A DNA stretch of 64,000 nt from Aporrectodea caliginosa (lineage: Eukaryota > Annelida > Clitellata > Crassiclitellata > Lumbricidae), in NCBI GenBank assembly GCA_020284085.1, contig JACEVL010000019.1, forward strand, positions 2,977,498 to 3,041,497, given 5' to 3'. The notes under the pieces are model-generated. The model saw nothing but the letters and a program-made list of their open reading frames with translations. It was not told the DNA's origin and searched no databases. The position numbers and the translations under genes were made by a program. Below are positions 54,285 through 62,658 of this stretch, in pieces; positions within the stretch are counted from its first letter, which is position 1, and the number at the start of each line of letters is the position of its first letter.

Positions 54285-55135
54285 GTCGAGCGATGAGGCC
54301 TAGGTTTGACCTGATTGTCGCATTTCACTGCAACGTTTGGTAATTTCAACCAGTCAGACATAGCAAACGGTTGAACATTGCCTATTTTTCGCCTTTGTGA
54401 GACCTTGCGCACGTTAAATAAGGTTTCTAATAATTAAAATATTTATCCATCAAACTTGAAACTTCGCTATACCTGTCAAACAAATTCAGTGATTTTTAAT
54501 TAGCATTGACTGAACATTGCATGATTTTTGGACACCACGTTTTAAAGGTGTCTTAAAATATTTATCCATCAAACTTGAAACTTCGGATACCTGTCAAACA
54601 AGTTTATTGATTTTTAATGACAACATAGGCCGTTGCCGCCGATAACATAAGTGGACACCATTTTAGTGTTTGGCATATTACAGCTCAAGAGAAGTAAAAG
54701 TATACTCATTTCATTTATATATAGCATCAGTTGACGACGTTTAAAGGGTGTCTACCGAAAGCGCTCAAACCATTTAGCTGGCTAGATGAGTCCAGAGTCT
54801 AACGACACCTTACGGCAACAAAGGCCTTACCGTCGACAGAAATTATTTTTAAACAGCAGTTTTTCTCCGCTCCTATGGCACAATAGAGCTCAAAAACTGT
54901 AACGAAGTTAGCAACAGTATATCGTAATAATTTATCGAGGAATCTGTACGTACACAAGCGTGATCCACCACTGTTTGGCCGCAAAGCCTGAGGCGACTTC
55001 GAAGAGAGCGAGCCCAGCCAGGGCGATGGTAGGAGCGATCGCCAGAGGGCCAATGAAGCGTAGCATGGCTCCCACTATTCCAGTGAACCCGATGACCACT
55101 TGGAAGAGGGAAGCGACCATTATGGCTCCTTGGAT
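41872..55135 (-). CDS. SLC23-family nucleobase/ascorbate transporter (partial, 9 exons)
   Basis: A multi-pass membrane transporter of the NAT/SLC23 family; members carry ascorbate or nucleobases across membranes, ascorbate with sodium in vertebrates. Nine exons join to 451 codons: 55135-54954, 51277-51157, 50849-50693, 50139-49990, 49542-49439, 44902-44773, 43549-43406, 43125-43030, 42143-41872. All introns are GT-AG with phases 2,0,1,1,0,1,1,1. Family landmarks in order: [53 protein letters not shown], the signature [45 protein letters not shown] and [14 protein letters not shown]. The N-terminal 150 or so residues (first membrane segments) are not found up to 64000. The signature starts with Glu where I recall Pro in vertebrate ascorbate carriers, so the substrate is open. 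Confidence 0.95.
42268..42560 (-). mobile_element. CR1/L2-like LINE 3' end
   Basis: The minus strand reads [20 protein letters not shown] and [15 protein letters not shown], the SFAVxGPxLWNxLP...FKxxLKTxLF signature. It lies in the last intron (sense with the gene) with a (TACAA) tail. Confidence 0.78.
43030..43125 (-). CDS. SLC23 exon
   Basis: 96 bp: [33 protein letters not shown]. Acceptor CTATTGCAG, donor GTATTT. Confidence 0.95.
43406..43549 (-). CDS. SLC23 exon
   Basis: 144 bp: [49 protein letters not shown]. Strong family match (NLQFVDxNSSRNLF, FFGLTLPxYL). Acceptor TTTTTTCAG, donor GTTTGT. Confidence 0.96.
43785..44070 (-). mobile_element. SINE family 4, tRNA-derived
   Basis: On the minus strand the head reads GCAGTGGTCAAGTGGTTAGC (A box) with B box GGGGTTCAAATTCC. 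The body shares CGATATATCCGTCAGGAGAT-like and GGCCACCCGCCCTC-like stretches with the copy at 53555-53800. Lies in the intron between the exons at 44902 and 43549. Confidence 0.7.
44440..44785 (-). repeat. tandem array of an exon/donor junction
   Basis: About ten units of 33-35 bp, with CTCACC (the complement of the GGTGAG donor) at 44474, 44507, 44541, 44574, (44609 decayed), (44639 decayed), 44674, 44701 (CTCGCC), 44734 and the true donor at 44769. On the gene strand most units read about GTCATGTTTGGTGAGAAAA, the last codons and 5' splice site of the exon 44773-44902. Confidence 0.85.
44773..44902 (-). CDS. SLC23 exon ending at a repeated splice donor
   Basis: 130 bp: [44 protein letters not shown]. 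The last bases and donor (GTCATGTTCG then GTGAGAAAA) are the parent of a tandem array running into the intron (44440-44785). Acceptor CCTATTTAG. Confidence 0.95.
45087..45524 (-). mobile_element. Helentron-like non-autonomous element, copy 1
   Basis: Short terminal inverted repeats TATCCATCTAGT / ACTAGATGGATA (45108-45119, 45509-45520) and, beyond one end, a perfect 8-bp-stem hairpin GTAAAAAC-AAA-GTTTTTAC (45087-45105). TIR plus end hairpin is the pattern described for Helentron-derived elements; the assignment is inference. 90% or more similar by eye to 52461-52874. Confidence 0.6.
45573..47116. mobile_element. piggyBac-like non-autonomous element
   Basis: 1544 bp between TTAA sites (45569-45572, 47117-47120). 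Ends CACTAGAAGCACCGA / TCGGTACGTCTAGTG are imperfect inverted repeats. Palindromes lie next to the ends: GGGGTCAATCTGACCCC (45589), AGGGTCAATCTGACCC (45766) and GGGGTCAAAATGACCCC (47058). The interior is a 20-bp minisatellite. No transposase. It lies in the largest visible transporter intron but one. Confidence 0.8.
45868..46938. repeat. 20-bp minisatellite
   Basis: About 50 copies of GAGATCTGGTGAGAGGATAG with variants (GAGATCAGGTGAGAGAAGAG). Units occasionally lose or gain a few bases. Minus-strand Ser/Pro/Leu frames are translations of the unit. Confidence 0.95.
47230..47480 (-). mobile_element. LINE 3' end
   Basis: On the minus strand: [24 protein letters not shown] in one frame, corresponding to the SPTNSTIICLRLLYSPPQDF end of the LINE at 30070-31140. 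Decayed, non-functional. Confidence 0.55.
47460..47597. repeat. (TAA)n microsatellite, left of RLE element
   Basis: AAC/AAT trinucleotide repeat, becoming pure TAA next to the retrotransposon 5' junction. Confidence 0.97.
47596..49289 (+). CDS. reverse transcriptase / restriction-like endonuclease polyprotein (5' truncated)
   Basis: About 563 codons of an RLE-type non-LTR retrotransposon protein, open to the TAG at 49287-49289. It starts inside the [22 protein letters not shown] (motif 4), then [10 protein letters not shown], the catalytic x-DD box, then [15 protein letters not shown] (motif 6), so palm A is missing. The thumb/linker follows ([18 protein letters not shown]). The endonuclease part has a CCHC knuckle ([17 protein letters not shown]), RHASLND, the PD...D nuclease core [10 protein letters not shown]...LIWDATVTD and KLDKYSQL. 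The end reads FAGQEIVE. The Asn run just upstream is the microsatellite in frame, not part of the protein. GC content is well above the surroundings. Confidence 0.9.
47596..49334 (+). mobile_element. RLE-type non-LTR retrotransposon, 5'-truncated
   Basis: A retroelement fragment with a single open frame, a short 3' UTR (about 25 bp) and a 20-bp poly(A) (49315-49334), sitting between two (TAA)n tracts. RLE-type elements are usually target-specific; the R4-clade element Dong was reported from TAA repeats, as I recall. Opposite strand to the host gene, in the 4.5-kb intron. No stop or frameshift over 560 codons, so the insertion looks recent. Confidence 0.88.
49335..49433. repeat. (TAA)n microsatellite, right of RLE element
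   Basis: About 100 bp of TAA repeat ending 5-6 bp from the 5' splice site (GTACGC at 49438-49433) of the transporter exon 49439-49542. Confidence 0.97.
49439..49542 (-). CDS. SLC23 exon with the NAT signature
   Basis: 104 bp: [35 protein letters not shown]. The family signature [QEP]NxGxxxxT[RKG] is matched by [10 protein letters not shown]. The donor is GTACGC, and the TAA microsatellite that holds the RLE retrotransposon starts only 6-7 bp into the intron. Confidence 0.96.
49600..49900. repeat. AAATAAATGAAG minisatellite
   Basis: Irregular 12-14-bp repeats (GAAGAAATAAATG, AAATAGATGAAG) over about 300 bp in the intron between the exons at 50139 and 49542. Confidence 0.88.
49905..49979 (+). 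mobile_element. LINE/SINE-type tail
   Basis: GAAGTGGCGCTATATAAATT then TTACCATTACATTT: the end of a CR1/L2-group insertion, antisense to the gene, ending about 10 bp from the exon 49990-50139 donor. Confidence 0.5.
49990..50139 (-). CDS. SLC23 exon
   Basis: 150 bp: [51 protein letters not shown]. It contains the conserved membrane Glu of [11 protein letters not shown] and the PPPPxHAINRG loop. Acceptor TTCGTCAG, donor GTAGGG. Confidence 0.95.
50693..50849 (-). CDS. SLC23 exon
   Basis: 157 bp: [52 protein letters not shown]. The membrane segment is followed by an extracellular loop ending in the conserved APWFRxPYPG. Acceptor CCGTCTTAG, donor GTAAAT, phase 1 out. Confidence 0.95.
50880..51020. 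repeat. (ATC/GTC)n microsatellite
   Basis: Trinucleotide repeat in the short intron between the exons at 51157 and 50849. The poly-Asp frame on the minus strand is an artefact. Confidence 0.95.
51157..51277 (-). CDS. SLC23 exon
   Basis: 121 bp. It completes the split Val codon, then [40 protein letters not shown]. The FSQYxKNI box is characteristic. Acceptor TTGTTTTAG, donor GTAAGA. Confidence 0.95.
51868..51935. repeat. (TAC)n microsatellite
   Basis: About 68 bp of TAC repeat within the 3.7-kb intron. Confidence 0.96.
52461..52874 (-). mobile_element. Helentron-like non-autonomous element, copy 2
   Basis: TIRs TATCCATCTAGT / ACTAGATGGATA (52482-52493, 52859-52870) and hairpin GTAAAAAC-AAA-GTTTTTAC (52461-52479). 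Shared with copy 1: CTCTACAAATATATAGTCCG, TTCATTTTACAACATAGCGT, ATTGAATGATTGTAAGTGAT. Copy 2 lacks about 25 bp of a duplicated AAGATTCCCGCAA block near the right end. Confidence 0.6.
52968..53082. repeat. (TA)n microsatellite
   Basis: TA repeat with rare C, in the first visible intron. A second tract lies at 53346-53404. Confidence 0.96.
53105..53170 (+). mobile_element. Nimb-like LINE tail fragment
   Basis: CGTCAACGGCCTCTTATGTC then ATAAGACGACGTTAACC, the last 60 bp of the LINE end only. Confidence 0.7.
53346..53404. repeat. (TA)n microsatellite
   Basis: Pure TA, about 59 bp. Confidence 0.97.
53555..53800 (-). mobile_element. SINE family 4, tRNA-derived
   Basis: Minus strand: B box GTTGGTTCAAATCTCC, body related to 43785-44070 (plus strand GGATGGCCAGTCCTCACCCT compare GGTGGCCAGTCCTCTCCCTC). 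It lies directly next to a hAT-like MITE. Confidence 0.68.
53802..54193. mobile_element. hAT-like MITE
   Basis: Ends CAGGCATGGGCAAC / GTTGCCCACCTCTG form 14-bp imperfect inverted repeats. The subterminal part includes GGCCGGACCCCGTCCGCGGA. This is a widespread type of non-autonomous hAT end. No clean 8-bp duplication. Confidence 0.7.
54228..54285. repeat. (CAGA)n microsatellite
   Basis: About 58 bp of CAGA/GACA tetranucleotide repeat. Confidence 0.96.
54612..54690 (-). mobile_element. ultra-short SINE-like copy, damaged
   Basis: ATGACAACATAGGCCGTTGC then CGCCGATAACATAAG, an insertion of about 20 bp (GTGGACACCATTTTAGTG), then TTTGGCATATTACAGCTC. Partial member of the 80-bp family. Confidence 0.6.
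54954..55135 (-). CDS. SLC23 exon (first in window)
   Basis: 182 bp, begins in phase 0 after acceptor TTCTTTCAG and ends with two bases of a Val codon before GTACGT. It encodes [39 protein letters not shown] and [17 protein letters not shown]: membrane segments and the conserved GPLAIAPT loop. The next exon lies 3676 bp away; that intron holds the TA repeats and a Helentron-like copy. Confidence 0.95.
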
Positions 55136-55199
55136 CTGAAAGAAGAACATACGATATTTAGCGGTGGTTGGGCATTGACGGCCTTTCACGTCAAAAAAA

Positions 55200-55579
55200 G
55201 TTTATGCAGTTTCCGCAATATTACAAAACAATTTGATCTTCCGTGACACGACGATAAGCAACTGTTTATATACGCTGTATCATAACAAAATGATCAATTT
55301 TGCCCTCCCCTTTTTCCAGGCTTCGGACTGGCCCCACACTAATGCGGCAGTGGCGGTGTTTATTAGTTTGCGGTGTATAACGACATATTATGGCTGCCAG
55401 GGCCGTTGGCTGCCCCCTCCTTTTCCTGGCTCGGAACTGGCACTGACAGAAAACGAGTAGCCGCGGATTTTGGATGAAAATGTAGAGTATATAACAGATC
55501 ACAATCTAATTAGTAGTCACCAGTGTCGATCACCATTTTTCGGCTGCCAGGGCCGTAGACCTTACTTTATATTTTAACT
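55200..55579. other. no gene; decayed repeats
   Basis: Searched on the minus strand for the upstream transporter exon (PPWYLC, SAFAFL motifs) without success. Contains decayed GTTAAAC-family pieces near 55290-55340 and 55380-55460. Confidence 0.4.
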
Positions 55580-55925
55580 ATATATGGTCAACATTATTGG
55601 TCTCGTTTTTCCGTCGTTAACTAGCCGAAATACCTCTAAGACTATGTGCGAAACGCGTTATCTGCAATCATCATCTCGCTCTATGCGCTCTTCAAATCGA
55701 CTTGATCTTTTTGTTCCTAGGACTAGGACTGCTCTGGACCAACACCGGGCGTGTGTTATGGTGGGACCCTTCATTTAGAATCACCTTCTCCATCATTAAG
55801 GGCTAAACTTATGACTGGTTTTTCCTAATCGGTCTCTTGCTCTTTAAAGGCGTTTTTTGCTTTCCAGGCTGAGAGCGCCTCTCAATAGTTATTCTGTGAG
55901 AGGCGCAATATAAATTAGATTTTTA
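55580..55925 (+). mobile_element. CR1/L2-like LINE 3' end
   Basis: RYLQSSSRSMRSSNRLDLFV, PRTRTALDQHRACVMVGPFI, stop, then a 3' end GAGAGCGCCTCTCAATAGTT and GAGAGGCGCAATATAAATTA. Truncated. Confidence 0.78.
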
Positions 55926-56079
55926 GACACCATACGATACGATTGTATCCAGAGTTCAACGATAGCAACAAACACCGTTGATGTCGGCAGAAATTATTTA
56001 GAAAAGTTCTCACCATTCTAATAGCATTATACAGCACCAAATGTTTTAAATTAATGCAAAACCGCTCCTTTTTTTTATT

Positions 56080-57170
56080 TAATCCAACGTTTAACGTCGT
56101 CCTATGACATCAAAGGCCGTTGACGACAATACAGGAAAGATACAATTCAATGATTACAAGAAACTTATAGCATCCGTATGACACCATCAAATGTGTCAAA
56201 CAGAGCTTTACAATTTCACTATATTCAATATTTTTTAACATAAGGTAGTTCATCTTATTCTGTCTATGATTTCTATATTCTGACAAAAGATTTCATGCAA
56301 ATTAAACAATGTTATGTAACTATGCAGCAATTGATCCATATACAAAATTTACTAAGTACTCTTTTAAACTGTTCATGTATCTAACATACTATACATGTAA
56401 TAAAAGTTCATTCAATAACATAGCATACATGTATTATAATTGTTTAAAGTATAGTTTCAATACATTAAAATTATAATCACAGATCTCTTATTATAACACA
56501 TTACTGAATATTATGCAACATAGTAGCTATTGTAATACAGTAACCAAACCAAATCATATCTTATATTGAGGAACCAAAGTTGAATAACAATAATATGGTA
56601 ATAACAGAAATTCATTTACCAATAGGTAATATTTAAAATTTTCTCACATCAGTTCTTGTTATTTTGACATAACATATTCAATAATCAACAGTTGATAAGA
56701 AGTAGTTTATGAATATTTCAATAATCTGCATTGCAACACAGTACTGCAGTATTATGCAACATAATATCTACTGTGATATAATAACCAAACCACACCACAT
56801 GTAATATGTATTATTGAAAAACCAAAGTTGAATAATAATAATATGGTAACCAGCATTGCAACACAGTACCATGTAATTGCATAATAACAATGTATTAGTA
56901 AAAGAGTAATTAAATATTTACAGATTTGAGTAAGATATAAAACTAGTTGCATTAAAAAAACACACTAAAACATCCATTTACAAAATTTTACCTTTATTAA
57001 TTATTTTAACTAACCTATACACTTCATTCTGAAATAAATTTACCGTCAAAAGGGTTTTAACGGAAACTTCACGGAAACTTCATGTTTATATAATTGACAT
57101 TTATTTCTTAATACCTCTGAAATATCTTCTTTTTTACAATCAAGTAAGAGGTGATGGATTGTCTCCGCTC
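56080..57170 (-). mobile_element. Nimb-like LINE 3' end, antisense
   Basis: On the minus strand: the last 45 codons or so of the RNase H protein (ATCCATCACCTCTTACTTGA, AAAAAAGAAGATATTTCAGA match 4034-4080), then a 3' UTR of about 940 bp ending GTCAACGGCCTTTGATGTCA, GACGACGTTAAACG. The UTR is longer than in the copy at 1985-4782 and matches 20660-21330 through the extra part, so two UTR-length variants exist. Confidence 0.88.
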
Positions 57171-57484
57171 CTATGCCTTAAGGCTTAACTTATAGGGCGA
57201 ATGTTACACTCAAAAGAGGTATGTAATTATTTCGAACAGTTCTCTTCGTTCCAATTATAGCATAATACAGCTGCACCCTCTTTATTGATTTAATACCAAA
57301 CGGCTCTTCTGTTTTTATAGGACGAATATTACACTTAAAAGAGGTGTGTAATTATTTCGAACAGTTCTCACCCATCATATGGAATAATACAGCCATAATC
57401 TTAAGGCCGTTCACTTCGATTGAAGATAATTTACAGTTTTCCTACGATTTTGAGCACAGCTAAGCTAGCGATGGAGCAGTAGTA

Positions 57485-57600
57485 GTAGTTTCAGTTTAGC
57501 GACACTGTTTGATTACAAAGACCATTAACGTCGCCCTCCTCCTTTATCTAGGCTTGGGATTAGCACTGTCAGAAAGCGAACAGTGGCGGAGTTTAGCGAT
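57485..57600 (-). repeat. GTTAAAC-tailed short repeat
   Basis: TTTCAGTTTAGCGACACTGT, CGTCGCCCTCCTCCTTTATC, AGGCTTGGGATTAGCACTGT, GAACAGTGGCGGAGTTTAGC on the plus strand. A TATAAAGGTGTC box follows at 57645. Confidence 0.62.
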
Positions 57601-57699
57601 GGAGCGAAAGATCGAATAATTATATAGTTCGGGTGAAAATCTATATAAAGGTGTCAAAAGTCGGCCTAATAATGACACAAACTCTCAAGTGTTCAGCGC

Positions 57700-58344
57700 C
57701 ATCATGCGTTGGATGTCGACTGTACATAACACTTTCAACATTTACCGATGGCTTAGGATTGTATTGCAACGGTTGGAGGAGATCCTAAGGTATCAACTTA
57801 CTATGTCTAGGAATGCTCAACTATCTGAACCCCTGTTGTTCAATATTCATTACACAATTATTGCTTCAAAGTCCAATTGAAGTTTCTGTAAGATCTGCCA
57901 GAAGGCTTTCAGATACCTGTATATGTGACTAACGAATAACTGGGAAACCTTGTTGGGCGGTGGGCCCTAAATTAGTCCTTATAGGCCTCTTGCACCTGCG
58001 AATGGATGCTTTATATTTCGAGCCAGGTTATGCGGGATATATATTTGCATGTTCACGAGTTGAAGGGTGTACGTAGTGGACCAGAAGAATGGCAGCACGG
58101 TTCATACGGGAGAGTTTTAACGACTTGGAAACAGTTGTGATATTTAGCTCTTCTCTCGCATTCCCAGCTAATCTGTTATGAAAAACCCACAGCCAGGAAT
58201 TTGTTACGCTGTAGCGATTGAAGGAATTTTTAATATTTTGCTTATTGGTGGATGTAGGCTACACTGTTCTAAAGTATGGTTGGAACGGTATGGATGTGTG
58301 TTATACCAGATATACACGAGGCACCAGAGGGGTGGATACCATCC
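57700..58344. other. no gene seen
   Basis: Unique-looking sequence. Short open frames on both strands have no recognisable domain. Confidence 0.35.
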
Positions 58345-58720
58345 CCCCTTAGTTTTTCGACTATAGCTTATTGACTATTCTTCCTAGAAGAGAAACAAAT
58401 ATACCATTCTTTAGAGGGAATGCAGGGCTTCATTTACATAGTTATATGTTTGTCTTTTGAAAACCGGAAGTGATCAAAATAAATAATAATACGCGTAATA
58501 TGCGTGAAAAATGGCTGAATGCAAGCACTCCCCCTTAGTGTTTTGTCTGTAGCGTATTCATTTATCTTCCTGGTAGAGAAACAATTATACCATTCTTTAA
58601 GGGGAATGTATGGCTTCATTTGCATACTTACATGTTTATCTTTTGAATACCGGAAGTGATCAAAATAAATAATAATACGCGTAATCTGTGTGAAAATGGC
58701 TGAATACAGCATCACAACGT
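58345..58720. repeat. two tandem units of about 186 bp
   Basis: 58345-58530 and 58531-58715 share CCCCTTAG, TAGAGAAACAA, ATACCATTCTTTA, CCGGAAGTGATCAAAATAAA, TAATAATACGCGTAAT and AAATGGCTGAAT in order. No recognisable coding. Confidence 0.85.
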
Positions 58721-59781
58721 AAACCGATATATATGTATGGATATATATGTATGGATTTATATTTATACGTATATAAACATGTGTAGGGATGTATGTGTGT
58801 ATCTTGGATACATAGATCAGTTTCAAAACACACATAATCTTATATTTGTTTATCTAACAAGTACAAAATATACGCAATAATATAAAATATCGCTAATTAA
58901 GGGGGTTCCGTTGTTAAAAGTTATGTAATTTCGAGGTGCATTCACATAATGTACAACTAAATATACCATTTTGTACAGAATTGAATGCAGCTGAATCCAT
59001 TGCTGTGTTACAAGATATGATATGTGAAACCAAACACGAAATCCAGGGGGAACCACCACCCCCCCCCCTTGGTAGCCGATGTCACAAAAAACCTTGGTAG
59101 CCTGAGGGTTAACACGTGAATTTATTGTTGTTAATAAATATTCTTCGAGTGAACTATATCTTCTTTCCTTATGGAGTTCGGGTACGTAAAATCCAATGAA
59201 TGCAGGATAGACGACTCCTAATAATATTGTGCGGTCAAAAGCTAATTAAAGGTGTCTGAGCAGATAATTCTATTATTTGTAATATTCTGTGTATAACGAA
59301 ATATAACGGCTGACCATTTCTTCATATAAATTATAAACTGTTGACATTTTCTTTATAAACTAACCAGTTTAACGACTTCTAATGGGAGCAAATGCCGCTA
59401 ACGTCAATAAAAAACTGTTTTGCCGTTTCAGGTATCATTTCGATGGATGGGTCCAGAGTTTAACGACATGTTATGGCAGCAAAAGTGGTTGACGTTGACG
59501 AAAATTATATTGGTAGTTTCAGTTTAACAACATTGTGTGAAAACAAAGATCATTAGCGACGCTTTCGTCCTGTATCCAGGCTTGGGATAAAATTCAAATA
59601 CAACGCTAAGCAATACAAAACCAAATCAAATTATTGTAGCTTATTTTTGCTACATATAGTATCCGTTATCCTCTATTTAAAGGTGTCTAAGCATATCGTA
59701 ACATAATACGTTGTATCCAGTGTTTAGCGACATCTTACGGTTGCAAGGACCCAAGGAGTGTTGCGTCAACCTTATCTTACC

Positions 59782-59785
59782 ATAT

Positions 59786-59865
<80 letters not shown>

Positions 59866-59866
59866 C
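59782..59866. repeat. (CAT)n microsatellite
   Basis: About 85 bp of CAT/ATC. It follows a GTGTTTAGCGACATCTTACG tail box at 59720. Confidence 0.97.
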
Positions 59867-60179
59867 ATATTCGTTTATTTCAAGAAAAATCAAGTTGACA
59901 CAGCCGCAACTTCAACGAAAGGTGATGAATATAAAAATCAGAATGGAAGCCAATACAGTAATTACGCTATTTTCCCTCAAAATATATAATGCTGTTGTTG
60001 TATTGTATTGTATTGTATTGTATTGTATTTAATCGAAATTGTTTCTCAATTGTCATTAAGAAGAGCAATTTCATCAGTGCTAAATAACGCGGAGAAAACC
60101 AGAAGAGTCAATAGTAGATAGCAATTAGTATATCCATTATAATAGTCTGAATTTATTTTAAAATATTACTGTTTTAAAG

Positions 60180-60460
60180 TCATGCAAAGGTCGAAGGTCA
60201 CTGACTTCTCGGATTCTTGGCTTCCATATTTCTTCAGTGACAGTTTCGTTTCCGTAGGCGGAAGTCGTGAAGTTGTTCTGTCCCATAACTGCAAAAACAA
60301 GACCTTCAACGTATCAGCTGCGAACATTGCGCCGGGCATACCCCGTGATCGGCCAAACGACATGGAAAGGGTTTCCCTGGAGATGCGTCTCCTCCCCAGG
60401 GTCTCCTCTTCTTTTTATCAGTCGCTTAAGACTGTTCTCTTCCGCTTAGCCTGAGTAGAT
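60180..60460 (+). mobile_element. LINE 3' end
   Basis: The frame ends with a LINE C-terminus (DRPNDMERVSLEMRLLPRVS, SFYQSLKTVLFRLA), similar to the WNxLPxxLR...LKTxLF signature. Its end meets the 3' end of the minus-strand LINE at 60465. Confidence 0.6.
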
Positions 60461-60692
60461 ATGTTGAAGTAAGTAAGTAAGTAAGTATTTCCTTTATTGA
60501 GAAGCACTAGCAAACGCACAGCACTGTACATAGCAAGATTAACAAGATTAATACATTCAAACAAATAAACAAACATTTATATATACAACCAAAGAATTGA
60601 ATGAGAGGCTTTATTGTACAGAGGAAGAAGAGCTAGAGCTAGTCATAAGGTAAAATGAAGGGTATTAAATAGCCAGATCTAGGGAAAACAGT

Positions 60693-61385
60693 TTATTTGT
60701 ATAGCATCCGGGCAAGGAAGCATTTCTGAGACAGGTTGTCAAACATGGGAAGCTCACGGTTATGGGACCGTCGCCGCAGGGAATAGCGCGATTGCTTAAT
60801 CGGCGGTAACAATTTATGCAATACATGACAAGGATTGTGCAGAATACAGGCAAAGAGTCTAGTATCCGCATTGCTGCAGAGAGTCTCAAAAGAGGGAGAA
60901 GATGGAGGTAAGTACCCCTGGCGTACCAACCTTCGGATAATTCCCTCAAGGGCCTCCCGTTCCTGCATTCTCGCAAAGCCCCACCAAACAGGCGAGCAAT
61001 ACAGCATCATACCAACTGTAGTGGCACGAACAACATCAAATAAACTGTCCCCCGAGAGCCCATGCGACCTCAGGATCCGAAGTGCATAAAAGGACTGCCT
61101 TGCTTTTATGGTCAAACGTTTAATGTGATTGGAGAACCCAAATTTCGCTGTAAGCTCAACACCCAGAATATTTAGGGTTTGCACTCTTGCAATACCTTTA
61201 AGAGGAGGGGGGAACATACCGACGGTACCCCGGGGACGCGTAAAAATTATCTCACAGGATTTGCTTGAGTTAAGCTTGAGGTTGCAACTCTGTGGCACTC
61301 TGTGCCCATACACTAATATGCTCAAGCTCAATCTCAGTTGTAGTGATACTTGATGCGGGGACAGCGAGATAGCAATCATCTGCAT
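60693..61385 (-). pseudogene. RT C-terminal half of the L2-like LINE
   Basis: A frame of 230 codons, the first 25 or so out of register (translated from the wrong frame upstream of the shift). True LINE sequence starts at about QSCNLKLNSSKSCEIIFTRP and runs to FLARMLYK at the stop. It gives the intact version of the two peptides separated by the MITE at 9091-9677 (HNPCHVLHKLLPP). Confidence 0.88.
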
Positions 61386-61809
61386 ATTTAAAAATGCGAT
61401 TGGATTTATTAACTGGTTTTAAGTCAGAGATTGCAACTACGAAATCCATCGGGCCCAAACCGGAACCTTGAATAATACTTGCATTAATTCTTGCAAGAGA
61501 AGATATTACACCGTTAAACCTAGTGCAATGACTTCGATTATGAAGTAAATTCAAAATCCAATTAAAAATGTGGTCAGGAATTGGGAGAGAAGCAAGTTGT
61601 TCGGCTAGATATGAATGTCTGACAGAGTCAAAGGCTTTGGAAAAATCCAATGAGACCAAACGTACATAGGGTTCATAGCATAAGGTTTCAAGGACGTGGT
61701 TACTGTTAGATACAGCCATCAAAGCAGCAGCTGTTGAGCCCGTAGGTCTAAAGGCATACTGATCATCAAATTTGTGATTAGTGTCTGTGTTGGTGATTAC
61801 CGGATACAT
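61270..61809 (-). pseudogene. RT palm of the L2-like LINE
   Basis: Frame of 179 codons with palm A (SLDFSKAFDSV) and YADD both intact. It ends soon after ISVWAQSATE through the frameshift. The upstream fingers and endonuclease are missing. Confidence 0.88.
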
Positions 61810-61815
61810 ATATAT

Positions 61816-61836
61816 ACGGGCGTTATATAAATTTCA

Positions 61837-61891
<55 letters not shown>

Positions 61892-62000
61892 TATTGATTT
61901 ATTGATTTATTTATTTATTGATTTATTGATTTATTGATTTATTGATTTATTGATTTATTGATTAATTGATTTATTGATTTATTGATTTATTGATTGATGA
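61816..62000. repeat. LINE-type tail followed by (TTGA)n/(TTTA)n
   Basis: GGGCGTTATATAAATTTCAA then TTGATTGATTG repeats, turning into TTGATTTA repeats, about 165 bp. The same TTGA tail occurs inside the piggyBac element (34126). Confidence 0.85.
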
Positions 62001-62080
62001 TTGATTGTTCTTATGGAGACAGGTACCCATCAAATCTTCGTTCTCTGCCCCTATTTGGAGAGCACCCGAAGACAATTCTA

Positions 62081-62658
62081 CAGGGTGCGGCCGAAAAAAA
62101 TAATCCATTACGAAAATTGCGATTTCTCGAAAACCGCTGAATATTTTGTTACAAAACTTCGCCAGTCTATTTGATACATATCTATCTACAGCTTGGCTAA
62201 ATCTAATGAAATTCGAATCATGAAAACCAATATGGTGCAACCTTGAAGTGAAACAATGTTATTTTCGTTTCAACAGACAGTTACTGACAGCAATAAGTAT
62301 CTTGCATCAAAATGAACTGATTTCCCAAGACAGTGTGACAGTCATCGACAAGCTTAGGCAAAAGATTCTCCACGTACGGTAGTACTTAGCATTGACTTTG
62401 GCCTTCTCGTCACACCGCAGGCTACTTTATGTAAAAATATGATTTCCTATTTCGTGAATGCCGCGTTCAGTTGAAAATATGCAGTTCTTTCTTCTGCCTG
62501 GTGTCATGATCACAAATATAAAGATACTGACATAAAATTTTCAAATAATATGTAAAAATATGTTGCGAATAAGAATGAAAATATGTGTAACAAAATATTC
62601 AGCGGTTTTCGAGAAATCGCGATATTCGTAATTGATTATTTTTTTCGGCCGCACCCTG
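62081..62658. mobile_element. Tc1/mariner-type MITE with long TIRs
   Basis: 578 bp flanked by TA (62079-62080, 62659-62660). Terminal inverted repeats of about 80 bp start CAGGGTGCGGCCGAAAAAAA and include GATTTCTCGAAAACCGCTGA. The interior has no transposase. The two arms differ by only a few bases, so the element is fairly young. Confidence 0.88.

Larger units (their letters stand above)
60465..61809 (-). mobile_element. L2-like LINE, RT half, one frameshift
   Basis: Best-preserved LINE of its group here. On the minus strand: FRPTGSTAAALMAV, YVRLVSLDFSKAFDSVRHSY (palm A), IIQGSGLGPMDFVVAISDL (motif 4), FKYADDCYLAVP (catalytic YADD), a frameshift near 61280-61300, NILGVELTAKFGFSNHIKRL, MLYCSPVWWGFARMQEREAL, LPPIKQSRYSLRRRSHNREL, FLARMLYK. 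The 3' end is TGTTTGCTAGTGCTTCTCAA-like with AATAAAGGAAAT then (ACTT)n. 5'-truncated at about 61809. Confidence 0.9.

Noticed and set aside
58434..58835. Minus-strand frame of 133 codons
   Set aside because: It spans the 186-bp tandem units and translates the same peptide twice (THITRIIIYFDHFRFSKDKH and the related copy); no known domain. More likely the repeat than a gene.
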